Of a stretch of DNA of 64,000 nucleotides, positions 50,276-63,695 are shown one piece after another. Both the position numbers and the translations under genes were made by a program. Under the pieces are notes generated by a model that worked only from the letters and a program-made list of their open reading frames with translations, ran no database searches and was not told where the DNA came from. Source of the stretch: Cercis canadensis (Eukaryota > Streptophyta > Magnoliopsida > Fabales > Fabaceae); the NCBI GenBank assembly GCA_003255065.1, contig QAOA01003946.1:186001-250000 (forward strand), read 5' to 3'. Each line of letters opens with the position of its first letter. Position 1 is the first letter of the stretch.

Positions 50276-52016
50276 ATGACAGAATCCGTAGCTTCCCTGA
50301 TGAGCCAGAAGACAAAGGTGGAATCAATTGCTGTTAGGGTTCCGCAGAGTTCCTCATCGCCCTCACTTCCGAAGATAAATGATAAGGTTCGCTGCAATCA
50401 TGTCTCCGATTGTTGTTATGATCAATTGATTATCCAGAACCACAACAACTTCAAGCGTAGCGCTGCGCCTGTGCGGTGCATGTTCTACCATGGAGGTTCC
50501 TGGGTTGATTTCCAGAGCGATGTGGTTGAATCTTTGCGGTCTGCATTCCGTGAAGAGAAGCCAGTGATCGAGGTGATAATCGGAGGAGCCAAATACGTTT
50601 TTGACTTCCTACGCATGGTGCAGATTGATTTTGGGTCCGGGCATCAGAGATCGATTGCCTGGATTGATGAAAATGGTAAGTGTTTCTTTCCTAAGGTCTT
50701 TGTAGGCGAGGATTTCATGGAGGGGCTGGAGAATTCGGGAAATCCCCAAATTGAGATTGAGATTCGGATTGATGGGCTTGATGTTGATGGTAAGAGAAAG
50801 AGATCGGTTTTAGATATGGATGGGTTTGATATCGAGGTGAGTTCGTCGAGCAAGAACAAGAAGCATGAGGATGAAGAGGTTGGTTCCAAAAGACTGAGGT
50901 TGACCTCCACCGACTTAGAGTCCTCGAATTGGCCCAATGCGAAATTGCTGAGTGAGAAAGACAAACCATATTTACTTGTAAGCAACTTATTTCTGTCTGT
51001 GATCGGGAAGGTTGATCGTGGAGCCACTATTACTGCAATTCATCAATGGGAACGCACAGGCCCACTTGAGAGAGCTCGTCTCCAAGTTTTTCAAAGGCAG
51101 AACGAGATTACAAAAGCTGCTAGAGGTGCCTCCAATACAGTTTTTGCTTGGTATGCAGCACCGGCAAATGCAGTGCCAGACATTTTGGCCCACGGATTTG
51201 GCTTGCCTAGCAAGATTTCCGGGTCGCCAACTTATGGGGTTGGTATATATTTGTCCCCTGTTGGCTTGCCCCATCTTAGGTAATTATATGATTGATTTAA
51301 GGTGTGTTTATGTGATCAACAAGGCGCCAGTTTGATGTTGCTATTAATTTTTTGAATTGTGTTTAGTGTTATGCAGTTGGAGGCAGATGATAACGGTGAG
51401 AGGCATATTATACTATGCCGCGTTATATTGGGAAATGTTGAAAAAGTGGAGCCCGATTCTCAACAACGTAGTCCTTCCAGTGCGGATTTTGATACTGGTG
51501 CTGATGATCCTAAGAATCCAAAGTGGTACGTGGTATGGAGCACCAACATGAACAGACATATAATCCCCGAGAGTGTTGTGAGCTTCAAATCCTCTACTCA
51601 TTTGCCAGGTAGTATTTTTTTTTTCTTTTTTCCATTTCTGTATTATTTATCTGGAGTTGATCTTCCTAATTTTTTTCATTTCAGGTCAATTGGGAGCACC
51701 TAATTGTACAAAGTATTCACTTAGCAAATTACTTTCAAAGATGAAGAACTCTCTTCCTTCCTCCAAACTACAGGAATTGCTAACTTTGTATGGTACTTTC
51801 AAGGTCAGTTTCTTGTTTCTTTATCAAATATTGTCTTTTCATATTGATCCCCTTGTTACAACATGAAAGTAATGGCATCCTTATTTGAATTTATCTGTGG
51901 GTGGCATCCTTTAGGCTGGAAAGCTGGTCAAAGAAGATTTTATAAAGCAGTTGCGGGCAATTGCTGGTGATGAAGTGATTATGTCCATAATTCGGGAGAT
52001 TCAGAGTGCAGGATGA
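50276..52016 (+). CDS. RCD1/SRO-type protein: WWE, PARP-like (probably inactive) and RST domains
   Basis: SRO proteins are plant stress and development hubs that bind transcription factors through the RST domain. Exons 50276..51279, 51367..51608, 51685..51803, 51915..52016; 489 codons, 488 residues, GT-AG throughout. Residues about 64-140 form a WWE domain (APVRCMFYHGGSW, then IDENGKCFFP). Basic clusters KRKR (about 173) and KRLRL (about 205) look like nuclear localisation signals. About 240-415 is the PARP-like fold, with ILAHGFG and YGVGIYLSP. The usual catalytic His position reads FAWYAAP, so the canonical HYE triad is broken, as in other SROs. About 420-488 is the RST domain, ending REIQSAG. 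The WWE domain puts it with RCD1/SRO1 rather than the shorter SRO2-5, although it is shorter than Arabidopsis RCD1. Confidence 0.95.
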
Positions 52017-54795
52017 GGTTCTTCCAAGATTTTGTTTCATTTGGAAGTGCCATAGATACATGTTTTTCATGGCCCATATAATCAATAGAGCAAATGTGAT
52101 GTTAGTTTAGTCCTAGGATGAGAAAAAAAAAAGCTTAAATATGATGTTACCTCGGTAGTAAGATTAGTGAAAAAAAACCTCAATCATTCAAAGAAAAATT
52201 ACAGAGTAGTTTTTTTTTTTTAAAAAAATAATAATAATAAGAAATGTTTTCTCTCATTATACTCATTATAAATGTAGCAACCATGGTGTAAGTTCACGGG
52301 AATTGTTCTTTCTATGTTCTTGCGTGTTTTGAGCAAGTTTTTCCTTTTAATATTTCTCTATCTTTGACATACGTGATAAAAACTTTTTATCTTTGACAAT
52401 TCAGTTGGGGTAAGGTTACTATACTTGGTTAATGATTTGTCCCATAAACAATTATATGGGAGCTTAAAACTCATAGATAGACAAGTGATGATGATAGCCA
52501 AAAGGGAGAAATGGAAATTAGAAGAAGAGGCAAAACTACATGTGCATGTGTCACGCTTGTTTATTCGTCTAGGGTATGCGGTGATATTGAAGCGAAGAGT
52601 GATAACGTCAAATAAATTATTAACAGGATTTCCTCCTTTATTTTGTATTGTAGTGCAGATTGTCAATTTGCTGGGTGTTTGGGCATGCAGGTCGTATCAC
52701 ATTTGCTATTGTGTTGTCAAGGCGTTAGTAATAGAAATTATATTTATGGAAGAAACGGATTTGAAGATTTTGAGTCCACAGGGAACGTGTAAGAAGAAAA
52801 ATGCAGGAAATGAATTAAGTTTCAACACGTGGGTTCAATCAATAAATTTTCTTCAATTGGCATGCATGCTTTTCAGTTAGTAGTATGTGTTATAGTTTGT
52901 AAGTAAGGCATATACCGAGTAGAAGTCAGAGTACTAGGGTTAAAGTGGGTGGTTTGCCTAGTATTTCCAAGTAAAACTGACATGATTACTATAAATCCTT
53001 CTAAATCTTAATTACCTTGATTTTCAAACCAAACATTGACAATTTTTGTAGTTTCTTTGGCATAGGATGTTAGGAAGGTGTTGTTAAAGGAATGTTAGAA
53101 TTTTATATAATAAATGGCCCTAAATATATTTCAATTTTGTATCCAGTTTTTGTTCATCTTTATTCATGCTTCACAGGTTGTGAATATTGTAAGACGTTGA
53201 TGCATTTGATCCTATGCATGGATAGTGAAAAATACAAATCTTAGATTATTGGTATTGTTTTACCTATTATAGTTGCTATTCTCTCCTATGTTGGAGGTCC
53301 ATGATCTTTTTCGTTTGTGTTGGAATCATGATGCCCTTTCCTAATTTTAATTGTATATGGACTACTCTACTCACTTTTCCATATAATCAAAGAGATTGAC
53401 TGAAGCAGATTGTAAGAATCAGTTTGCAGTCAGTCCCTTGTTTTGATTTTAGGCCCAGATCTCACTTGTTACCATATCCGAAATGACATGGTTAATTCAT
53501 GTGTACTCAATCATTGAAAAGCTAGAAGTGTTTTTTGGAATATGAAGATATGTATCTAAGGGGGGTTACTTGAATAGAATTGGCAACTGAGAGGGTGCTT
53601 TGACAATGAATTCTGAGTTAGGTAGTTGCATTTGATGATTTGACTTTGTCATGATATGATAATTATGGCTCTTGCATGAGTACATTATAAAAAGTTCTCT
53701 TGGAATTTTCTCTGGATGTAAGATGAAAATTTTGGATTCTGCTCAAGGCTATTTGCTTGGCACATTGCACTTGGCAAAAGGGTAGAGTTTTATCCAAGAA
53801 GATTGCTGATTGCAAAGCTCATGATTGTGCTTCCCTGCCTTAGGATTCTCTTTGATGAGGTAATTTTATGCTTCAAATGGTAATCAAATCACTAAAACAC
53901 CCTCTCCCTGGTTTGATCCCAATACTGAATGTGTGTCAAGTTTGATGGAGAATGATGTTGATGAATCATTTATTTTACTCAAGCTTTGAATTAATTTCTT
54001 TAGGGTTTTGTAAGTGTAATCTCTGTTCCTCCTAGAACATGTAATGTATGTGAAAAATGTGTCATAATAATCTCTTATCTCTCTGAAATGCAATTGTTGT
54101 TTCGCTGATCAGAGTCTATCATTTGACAGTAATAGTTAAAGATCTTGACAAAATCTCAGTTTGTATATTATATTTGGTACTTTCTGATGCATTTTTTTGT
54201 ACTATTTTGGGTATAACTTTTAATGCTATTTTCCCCTCTTTCTCCTGAGGAGGGAGGGATTGTTAGCTATCTTACAAAATGACTGGATTTCCTTTTTCTG
54301 AGAGGTCTCAGATGTAAAATCATTTTCTAGAAGGGTTTGATTAAACTTCATGTTCCACATCCGTAAAGAGAAAAAAGGAAATACGACTGGAACATGGATA
54401 ATTTCCCTCAGTGCTAACATTATGACTAAAAGTAATGTCATATGTTCTTTGGTCATGTTTCATATATATATATATATTTGCTCATGGATTATGCTGCTAG
54501 CTATGGTTCATGGACATATGTAGGTAAGATGGGATTCTTACCTATTTTTTGTCTTTTTCTGTGATGAATCTTACCTGTTTCTTTAATTGGTAGAATCAGA
54601 AATTGTTTTCCCACATGTAGTCTCTTCATGGTATAACCTGTGTACTGTGTATATTTCAATAGGCATCTTTCCTGCGGAATGAACTGTTCTTCACTATCTA
54701 TTTATTCCTAAACATTATGATCTAGTTACAACTGTTTTAAAGAGTTGTTGAATCCTAAATGCTTAAGTTCATTTATGCTTTGCTTTTCTCGTCAG
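52017..54795. other. 3' flank of the SRO gene, no recognised gene
   Basis: AT-rich with poly-A/T tracts. The 151-codon open frame at 52425..52880 has no recognisable domain and lies in typical intergenic composition; I do not call it. Confidence 0.5.
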
Positions 54796-55373
54796 AGTGG
54801 GTGATGGGAACTGAAGAGAGAACGAAAGATTTTTGCACACCAAAGTGTGATCTTTTATCTGTCGAGGAGCTTTCGTCAATTAAGAAGTAATGAGAGGAAC
54901 ATCTGAACATGTAATATTGCGAGTTGGTTTTTGCTGTGCTCTATGGTCTTGTGTTTTGGGCACAAGAATATAACTGCTTCCTTTCTCTTTTGTTTTTCTG
55001 AATAATCGTTGGATACTTAAAGAAATAGTATGGTGCATTTTTTAGTAATATCGTTCTTGTTACTTGTTTTGTATGTTGAACAAGAAGTTCTCTGCAATGT
55101 ATATTGTTATGGGGTGCAAATTTAATTATTGGCTTGCTCTTTCAAATGAGTTTTGCTAGGAACGGTCCAAAGTCTTGTCATTGAAGGTTGTGATCCGGGA
55201 ATCTCCAGAAGATCCAAATTCTGAAAGGGAAACCAATATCTCAGCAAGGTATGTTTCAGTTTGTCTACAACTGATGAAGGAAGAACCCCATGTTCTTGTA
55301 ACTGCAGATGGCTGGTGAACTATGGCAATGCATGGGGACCTCCGGGATTAACGATTTCAATGGAGAAAATTAT
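54796..55373 (+). pseudogene. Coding-like island with broken frame, unrecognised
   Basis: Three exon-like blocks are bounded by plausible splice sites: 54796..54886 (contains WVMGTEERTKDF and LLSVEELSSIKK), 55160..55248 (ERSKVLSLKVVIRESPED) and 55308..about 55373 (WLVNYGNAWGPPG, then stop). Blocks 2 and 3 join in frame, but block 1 to block 2 does not: the splice gives an early stop. I recognise no family. It may be a decayed gene, an alternative transcript, or chance. Confidence 0.25.
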
Positions 55374-58300
55374 TTGATTGGGGATTCGGAATTCCGGTTA
55401 CGAATTGGTAAACAGATTAACCTACTCCTGGATCAGCTTTGCTGCTTTTTGCTTATGTTTTGGTGTCCTTGTCCCACAGAGTCCTGCCATAGTATCTTTT
55501 CTTTTCTTTCGGTTCCGGCTGTTAACGGAAATTACCCAGTAAATACTTTAACGTTGTTCAGCCCCTTTCTTTTCTCCCTCCCAAGAAAAAAAACTGGGTA
55601 CGGGCTTCAACAAACTTGCAAACTCCCCATGATCTTCCTTCAATTTGTATTTTAGCTATTCAAGAGGCAGAACAGACCAATTTCTGGGAAATTTTGTAGG
55701 AAGTTTCGGCTAGAAGTGAACAAAATCCCTTTGGTGGCATCAGTGATGGGTTGCAATACGAGGATCCCTTCTTTGCATGCTAGCACTTGTCTTCAAGGAT
55801 GACGACGATACCGAACTAGTAAGGTATGTTCTGTGGAAGGAAATTTCTTACATGAACCGCCTACTCAGAACTCACTTATGAGCGTGTGCCTACACAGGCA
55901 AGAATTTTGTGTCCGTGAAAGTGGAATAAATGGAGGGAAATAAATGAAAATAATAATAAATTTAGACGTATATTACGTCTTGATACTTTTTAAATTTTTG
56001 CTTAATGAATTTTGACGTTTATTATGTCTGAATACGTTTAACTTCAGTTGACTTCGACTTCTTTTACTTTCTCTTATCAAAGCATATTCTTAGGCTATAA
56101 TTAAGAATAAAATAGATATGGAGGAAAATTAAAAATGAGAAAGTAAAATCTAATTTTCATTGGTTTATTTAAACTATGTAATAGAGATAAGGAGAATGGA
56201 AGTAATGGAAGTAGAAGAACAGAAAATTATGGATTGTATTATTTGTATATGTACTCAATTTTTTATTGAGATGATCTTTTTGATGAAAGAGTATTGTGTC
56301 TGTAAAAAGAATTAGGAATTCATGCCCATGATTCTTTTCTTCACTCTGTTCAATTATGCAAAGATTGATCTTAATTAGCTCAATTAAAAAATATATTTCC
56401 GCTCCTGATATATTCTCCTCCAACAGCTTTCATTTGCCTAATTTTTGTTCCTTGTCACTTATCAACTTTCGTTTCCAAAAAACAAAACAAAAAAGTAGCA
56501 CTTCTAATTTTTGTTCCTTCCAGGACAGCTTCCATTTCTCTCGCCCTTCCCAATTAAATTCTGTCTTGAAAAGAAAATTTGCATGGGCTGATGTACTTCT
56601 GGAATGGTGCTGCTTGAGCATCCACCATAGTTTTGCCATAATTATTACTATCGTTTTGTTCCTCGAGCTCTAAATATTTTACTCCTGTTTCCTTCGTATA
56701 GTTCAGTGCTCAGATGGCACCCCTATTTTACTCCATTGCTTCTGGAACAGAATTTGCGGCAATTCATCTTACAAATTTCATAGCCCGAATACTTTTATGA
56801 TCACTTATTATTACTCCGATCTGAGGATGAGACTTCGATGTGCGGGCACACAAACTCTTCAAGTAGAAGTCTTTTTTCTAATACCGAAACTATTAGAAAA
56901 TAATACTGTTGCACGGATAATGAAACTAGTCAATATATATTTCAGTTCCGAAATGCAAACTGCATTTAACTATTCTGGTCCTTTCTGATACAGAAACAGA
57001 GTGAAGTAGTAAATGTAGAATTATTATGCTGCCGTTCATACAGAAGTAATTGACTTTAATCGTAAAGAATTCAAAATTATTACGAAAGTTATTCTTATAA
57101 CTCCATATGGAAAATCATTGAAACCAAAAGGTAATGAAGGATTGTTTTTGTTGCTTTCCTATCTTGTTTTATTGCATTTGGCATCTCGCTTGGTCAACTA
57201 TACTTTTGTTTTGGTGCTTCAGGCATATCAAACAGTCCTATGCTGATGCTCAAGACTCACCTTAGACCAAATTTTCAGTTGCTGGGAGAAATCACCAATC
57301 TACAGCTGCTAAGTTAATTACATTTTAGTCTTAAGAGAGAAGTGCAGGTGAATGGTGCCCCTTTGTTTGCCACGGGGTCGCAAGGATGACTTGTTCAAGT
57401 TCAAGCAACTTTGTTCTTTCAAGCCAATGTTTTGACTGATCTTCTCTTAGGCAAGCAATGTGGTTGGCGAACTAAAGATATATAAATGTAATTGAGTTTT
57501 TTTGTTTTAAGCTCTGAGTGTTTCTTTGAGGCTAAAGGATTTGTTCCTCCTTCTGGGGAACCTGTTATCATGGAGGACTCTCGGGAAGGACCAGTATTTT
57601 CTCTTGTTAGTACTTCGTGTGTTCTCTCAGTTCTAAGGAAAAATTGATTCTGTACAAGTGGTTATCGTGTGTTTAGAATTCTATTGCCATGCTTGGATAT
57701 TTTTCTTTTGGTATCAAAAACTTTTAGAAAACAAACATTTTCAGTTACATTAGAGAGCAAAAAGGTTGAAACTAATTTTTTTTTAATAATTTTAGCTTCT
57801 CTAAACATACCAAAACAAAAAAGTACCTTCTTCATTAAAAAAAATAAAAAAAATCGAACGGGTATTTGTCTCACAGACAGTTGAACTTTGTTTTTATATT
57901 ATAAAAAAAAAATTGATAAAGATGGAAATCTGGCAAATTATTAAAGCAAAATTATGAGGGAAAGATGGGGAGAGAAAGAGTATCATCTCATTGTCATCTT
58001 AAGCTGAAATATCGAATTGTATAATTTGAAGATGCTGCAACCACTAAGCTCGTTGGTGGTTGTCAATGAATTGCATAAAATTAGTGAAAGGCAAGCATAA
58101 AACGACAATGAATGGAGTATTCTGTGTTGACTTTGATTATGGGTGTTTTTGGTGTGAATATTCCTTGCCCTCTTCCCTACTTATCTCGTGCGAGGAGTGT
58201 GGTGTGGGGTACCAAGAATTATAGAATAAACCTAGTGACTCAGAAGCAGTCATATCCACTAAAATCTAATCAACTTCCCAAAGATATTATTGCCATTACG

Positions 58301-59815
58301 CCTAAAAGTTGGAATTTTGTCTCGCATTACTCAGTCAGGGTAGCCCACCATTTTGGTCCTTATTTAGTATTTACATATTATGTTAATTATTTATTTCGTC
58401 ACAAAATATTTGTGGATGAAATTCTTATAACACTGATATTTTTCATAATATTTTGATAAACAGTCTCCAATTCCATATCTAAAGACGAGTATTTGAGTTT
58501 TGGTAATTTATTTTTTCGCTTGGAAATATTTCATCAGTTTTATAATGAAATTTAAACTCATAAGCTCCAAGGTATGGTACTTAATTTTTCTTTGCTTCTT
58601 ACATTGCATCACAAGTGCTTTTTATTTATTTATTATTATATTTAATACTCTTAATTTGATGTCAGCGTTATCGTTAATCAATTTGCTGCCCCCATTAATA
58701 TAAATGGTTTGACATTCTACAAGAAGTGACAAGTTAAGAGAAACTGATCATGAAGCAACGAAGTTCTGTTGATTAGTACTAAAGTAACAAAGCATCTCTT
58801 TAAAGTGGAATCAACTTCCATTGGAATATTGTTCGGGATTGGCTAATGCCACATTAAAGGAATGTGGATTTAGAAGCTTCACATTTAAAAAACGTGAGTG
58901 AATGGAGTTGACCAACAGAAACAGCTTTATGAAATGAGGATGAGTTTGGATTGATATTCCGTGATGTTGTTGAAACTAAATTATAAAATGAATATATAAC
59001 ATCTAATTTCAATTGCTAATCAATTTCTGATGTATGTGTAGTACTGTTGCCGAGAATGTAAGTATTGTGTTAATGTTCCTTGAAGACTATCCAATATACT
59101 TATTCTTGCAAATGGTTTGCAAATTTTTGAACTGAATCTGAATGATTCGGATCGATAAGCTAGAAAAAGTAACAACAAAATTAAAAAAACTCTAATGAGC
59201 CTTGCTGTGAATGCGACATCAAAAGAGGTGTTTTTTTTTTTTNTTTTTTTTTTTTTTTTTTCCATTAAGAAGAAAGAAGATAAAAGTATAAGAATACGCA
59301 ACAAAATGCAAAATACGCGCTATCTTTGATGCTTTGTTACTTGTTACTCGTCAGCTTCCTTTTCCTCTTGCCTTTCTTCAACGGAAAAGTTCGAGAATGT
59401 CCATTAACTTTCATCAATTCGTCATCTAGCAGAGTCTGAACTCTGAAGGGTAGCTAGGCTAGAGCCGAAAATTTTGCTCTGAAAGTGTATGAATCCAAGA
59501 CCAGTATCATTTTCTAACCGACCTAATCTACTTTCAATTTATTTTTTTAAAAAATAAATAAAAATAATTTTTCCCCTTATCCTAAATTCCTAATGCAGTC
59601 TGGTTTTAGAAAATGACGTAACCATCTTAAAAAAGAGTTGCAATAAAAGACGGTAGACGGAATCCGATTGCAGAGTCAGAATGTTAAAGAAAGTTGTATC
59701 GGTAATTCCGTATGCATTTTAAAAGTTTAAACTAGCTTAATGCTTGCTTGAAACTGTGCACTTGATTGTTTTGTGGAAATGGAATTAGCAATTACGGAGA
59801 AAAAAATAATTATTT
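55374..59815. other. Intergenic DNA, no recognised gene
   Basis: Mixed AT-rich sequence with a T tract holding a single N at 59243. The open frames at 56356 and 58112 show no domain, and the 58112 frame has no splice or promoter context I trust. Confidence 0.5.
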
Positions 59816-60000
59816 TTATACAACCATATGATCATTCAAGAAATTAAATGCATAACACTTCTCCTTCAGTTGATGTGCATTTTGTACCCCAAAAAAGCAA
59901 CAGAAAAATACATTCTGACTGCTAACTAATATTATATAACTCTCGCTTGTCAATGGTTTGCAAAATATTAGAGTTTTGTTGATGTCAAGTTCTGAACAAC

Positions 60001-60184
60001 CTGCAAAGAAGAGAGAAGTACGGTTAAGGAAGGTCGGAGCCGGAGCTCTGGCGCCACCTCCAATGCTCAAGTTAAGAAGGTCGGCCATGGAGTGAGAGGA
60101 AACCCTAGAGAAAGAAGAGGGCTGAGAGCGTGAGCGTGAGAGTCCTTGTGTGTGAGCTCTGAAGAGATTATGTAGGAGATGCAT
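60001..60184 (-). other. Possible small exon with mitochondrial-presequence-like composition
   Basis: Reading minus from ATG at 60184, the frame is Arg/Ser/Leu-rich (LFRAHTQGLSRSRSQPSSF), then SMADLLNLSIGGGARAPAP. It is GC-richer than its surroundings and could end at a donor near 60003 (GCAG|GTTGTT). No continuation exon or family recognised. It may be a stray first exon or a gene fragment. Confidence 0.25.
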
Positions 60185-61982
60185 ACCTTAGTAGTGGTAT
60201 ATTAGTCTTCTTACTATAACAATGGATAATAATTTTCTTGAGTATTAACAAGTTTAAATTATCATGGAAAAAAAAAAAAAAGTCCTGGTTTTTTATCAAA
60301 AGACAATGCTTGCCAACCAAAGCTAAAAAAATAAAAAGGATGGCATATATAACTGCAATCAAAATCATGCAAGAGATTTGTTATGCTTTCTTTATTCGGA
60401 AGTTTATTGAACCTAGCTATAAATTGCATATAAACGACAAACTCCTTTCTTTTCTTAATTTGGAAGAATACCTAATCTTTTTTCACTTCAACAGCTCATG
60501 CTTTCATTGCTTTGTATATTCTAGCTCATTTTTCCACTTCAGAAACAACGTTTCGCTTGATTACCATCTTTGACTATTCCCCTCCCCAATGTCGTCTTGT
60601 GTAAAATGTGTTGGGTAAATATAATGCGCTTATCCACACCTTCCCACACACACAACATATAATTGGTTTAAAGTGTCTTTTACAATCTATAATATATTAG
60701 TTGCTATCTTTTTCAACAGTCAACACCGTTCGCCTTTACATCTCCGTTGGCCAATTTGGCAACACAGATCTAGTGCCCATTTTTGCATATCTTTAATCTA
60801 CAATTCTATATTTCACATATTTAACAAGGAAGCGCCATTTGTACAAGCTAATCTTCCAACGCTTGTCCTTTTCAACCTAGCTAAACCTAAAATAAAAATA
60901 AAACTTGTTATATTTTATAGGATAGACACAGCATAAATAATACCACATTAGATGTAAACACAACATATATAATACATATGCACAAACATAAAAGTTTGGA
61001 AGCTTTGCAAGTTGCTTATATATTATAATGAGCAATTAAAGAGAAAATAATGCTTATCCAGTTGCAGTAAGCATGCATGTATACTCCATGAAATATCTAG
61101 CTAATGCAGTGGCTAGTTTATGGTTCTCCATTTGCAGAGTTTTCATGTCGTTTCAGAAGTGGCCACACTCCTTTGTGAGGAGCTTAAGAATCTTTTGCTT
61201 AAATAATTAGTGTTTCTCTTGACCAGGCATATGGTCGTTTTTTTTTTAAAAAAATGTTTTGTCGTCTCTCCCAATGTTAATATGTGCAAGCAAGCAAACC
61301 TATATTATAGCTTGAGCTGTTTTATTTTCTTTGATAAAAATATCTAGTTGGGTTTTCCTTTTTTATTAAATTACGCTCAGCTCCAAATTAACTATGTGCT
61401 ATCTTTCTACTATCTATTGTTGTTAATTTGTTATGATAAGGACTCTGTCCCATCACGTTGCTAGCCAGATGAGCAAGAAGACACCAATATATATTACATA
61501 TATATGTAATTTTTGTAATACACCAATAAAGGATTAATAATTTTTCTAGTTCCTTTTTTTAATACATAGTTCCTAGCTATCTAGTTTTCATTTTGACTAG
61601 CATATTCAAGAAGAGTGACTTTAATGTATAAATGATTTATATCATATAAAGAAAATGTAGATGAAATGGTGGAGATACACAACGTATCAGTTGCGACTGT
61701 TTTAATACATATATTTTAAATTAATATCATATTTCATCTAATTATCATGCATTGACAGAAAACAAAAAGCTTCAAACAAACATATACTTCTCCCATGTGG
61801 AACTTTCACAAGCTTCGATTGTGATGCAAGCGTGTTTAGAAATTCTGCAAATTATTCACCCGTATTAGAGCTCAACACTTCTTGGTATATATTTGGAGTA
61901 GTTTTTTTTTTTTTTTTTTATAGATAGATAAAGTTATTTTTTTTAACTATAGATATGTGGGTATAAAAATTTAGATTTAAAA

Positions 61983-62046
61983 TCTCAATTTTTTAGGAAA
62001 TTGTGTGTCTTCGTGATAAACTACTTCACAATACTAAAAAATTGAG
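61983..62046. repeat. Short inverted repeat (hairpin)
   Basis: CTCAATTTTTTAG near 61984 is the exact complement of CTAAAAAATTGAG near 62034, with a further ATTGTG/CACAAT pairing inside. The stem is AT-rich, so it may be a decayed element end rather than a functional RNA. Confidence 0.6.
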
Positions 62047-62291
62047 GTTATGGATTTAAATTTCATTCGATTGTATTTTCAATTAAAAACTTTAATTCTA
62101 TCTGTCTAAAAATTTAAATATGTAAATATTATAAAGTTTTGGAGTGCCCTTTGCAGGTTTACATTTATAGATTCGTTTTGGGAGATTAATTGTATATTCC
62201 TTTTTTTTTTTTTTTTTTTTCAACATATCTATTTGCATTTATTTAGACAGGAAAATAATCTACTTCCATTTATGATATTTTTAACATTATT

Positions 62292-62323
62292 CCCCGCCCC
62301 GCACCCCACCCCACCCCACCCCC
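62292..62323 (+). repeat. C-rich CCCCA short tandem repeat
   Basis: CCCCG and CCCCA units in a row, about 30 bases, isolated in AT-rich DNA. The complement is G-rich and could form a quadruplex. Confidence 0.85.
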
Positions 62324-62671
62324 TCTTTCTTTTTCCGGATCAAAGATAAAAAGTATGGATAATATATAAAGACAAGAATATGCAATCTACAAAGATAAGC
62401 ATTTTGTTTTCTCAAAGAAAAAAAGATAAGCAAGTTTTTAATGATAATACAGATTATGTCTTTTATCTTTTCTTATAATTTCTTCCATAAAAATTCAGAT
62501 AATAAATGAACTTAGATAACTTTTTTACTACTATATCAAATGTTTTTAAAATGTAAAGAACGCCATTACGTATAAACATGACTTATCTACTCATCCACTG
62601 AGATTTCACATGTCGATTCTTTATGGGCATTTTCTTTTTTAGCGCATAAAGATTGAAGAGTATATGCCTAG

Positions 62672-63107
62672 CAAAATGACTTAAAAATACAATTTGATAA
62701 AGTATTTACGATACTATGCAAATTGATTATCAAAATTGAAAATTTTTAATTAAATTATTTATAAGCATGTGGACAAAGAGGTCACACTACTTTGCAAAAT
62801 AGTGTGACTCTAAGAGTCATGCTACTTCAAACTAGAGTGAGAGGATAGTGGAGAGAAAGGAGAGGAAAAAGAGAGGACATAGGAGATAAAAGTGGACAAA
62901 TATAGGAGAGTGGAGAGAGAAAAAAAAAATCATGCTACTTTGTTGTAGCGTGACCCTTGGAGTCCTATTATTTACAAAGTAACGTGATTGATTTTGTCTA
63001 TATCATTAATTAATTTGATAAAAAATGCCCCAAATTGGTAAAAGTGTTTTCAAACTATCCCATTTACATAAATACTTTGCAAAATTGTATTTTTTTTAGT
63101 CAAAAGG
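62672..63107. mobile_element. Foldback element D, related to A and E
   Basis: The left end ATGACTTAAAAATACAATTT matches the complement of the right end (TTGACTAAAAAAAATACAAT), and the arms stay similar for about 100 bases including AAAGTATTTA. The middle is a purine-rich stretch (about 62830-62930) between short inverted motifs built on GTCATGCTACTT and GTCACACTACTTTG. No clear target duplication and no coding frame. Confidence 0.7.
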
Positions 63108-63126
63108 CCTGATATGCCTTCTTAAA

Positions 63127-63695
63127 GGGTTAATTAACTGAAAAAAAAATATAAATTGACAAAGTATTTATGGAAAAGGGTATTATGTAAATTTATTACA
63201 AAAATGTGATACTTTTGATTAATTTATTTAGGACATGCAGACAAAGAGAGATATGCAACATTGGAAGTAGCAGTTTTATTGGAGTCCTACTACATTAATG
63301 TAGCGGGACACTACATCTTAATTGTATGCCTAATTGCAAAATAAACACACTACATTGAGATAACATTTATCTTCTTGTCATGATGTTTCTAAAATAGTGT
63401 ATTTTTTGTTGTCACACTATTTTGAAATAGCGTATTATTTAGAGTCACGTTGCTTTGCAAAATAACATAACACCTCATAAATAAAAAACTAAACTACCCG
63501 AATTGAATGTATATTCCACTATATTAATGTAGTGCGACTCTAATGTATTTGTTACTTCCAATGCAATATGTCTCTATTTGAATGCATACCTATGAATAAA
63601 TTAATCAAAAGTACCTCATTAATGTAATAAATTTGCATAGTACTCTATTTCCATAAATACTTTGACAAAAAGTATTTTTTCAGTCAATTAACCCC
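63127..63695. mobile_element. Foldback element E, about 569 bp, Mutator-like
   Basis: Left end GGGTTAATTAACTG and right-end complement GGGGTTAATTGACTG; arms of more than 100 bases include TTGACAAAGTATTTATGG on the left and its match on the right. Inner parts also pair (ATATGCAACATTGGAAGTA with TACTTCCAATGCAATATG). Flanks TTCTTAAAG and CCTTTAAAG agree at only six of nine positions, a decayed or uncertain target duplication. Starts about 20 bases after element D. No transposase. Confidence 0.8.

Larger units (their letters stand above)
60185..62671. other. AT-rich intergenic DNA
   Basis: No gene recognised. Contains long T tracts, a short hairpin and a C-rich repeat, both listed separately. 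Confidence 0.5.

Noticed and set aside
52425-52880. 151-codon plus-strand open frame after the SRO gene
   Set aside because: No recognisable domain, composition like the surrounding intergenic DNA, no clear promoter; probably chance.
58112-58456. 114-codon plus-strand open frame
   Set aside because: No domain, no splice context, AT-rich tail; probably chance.
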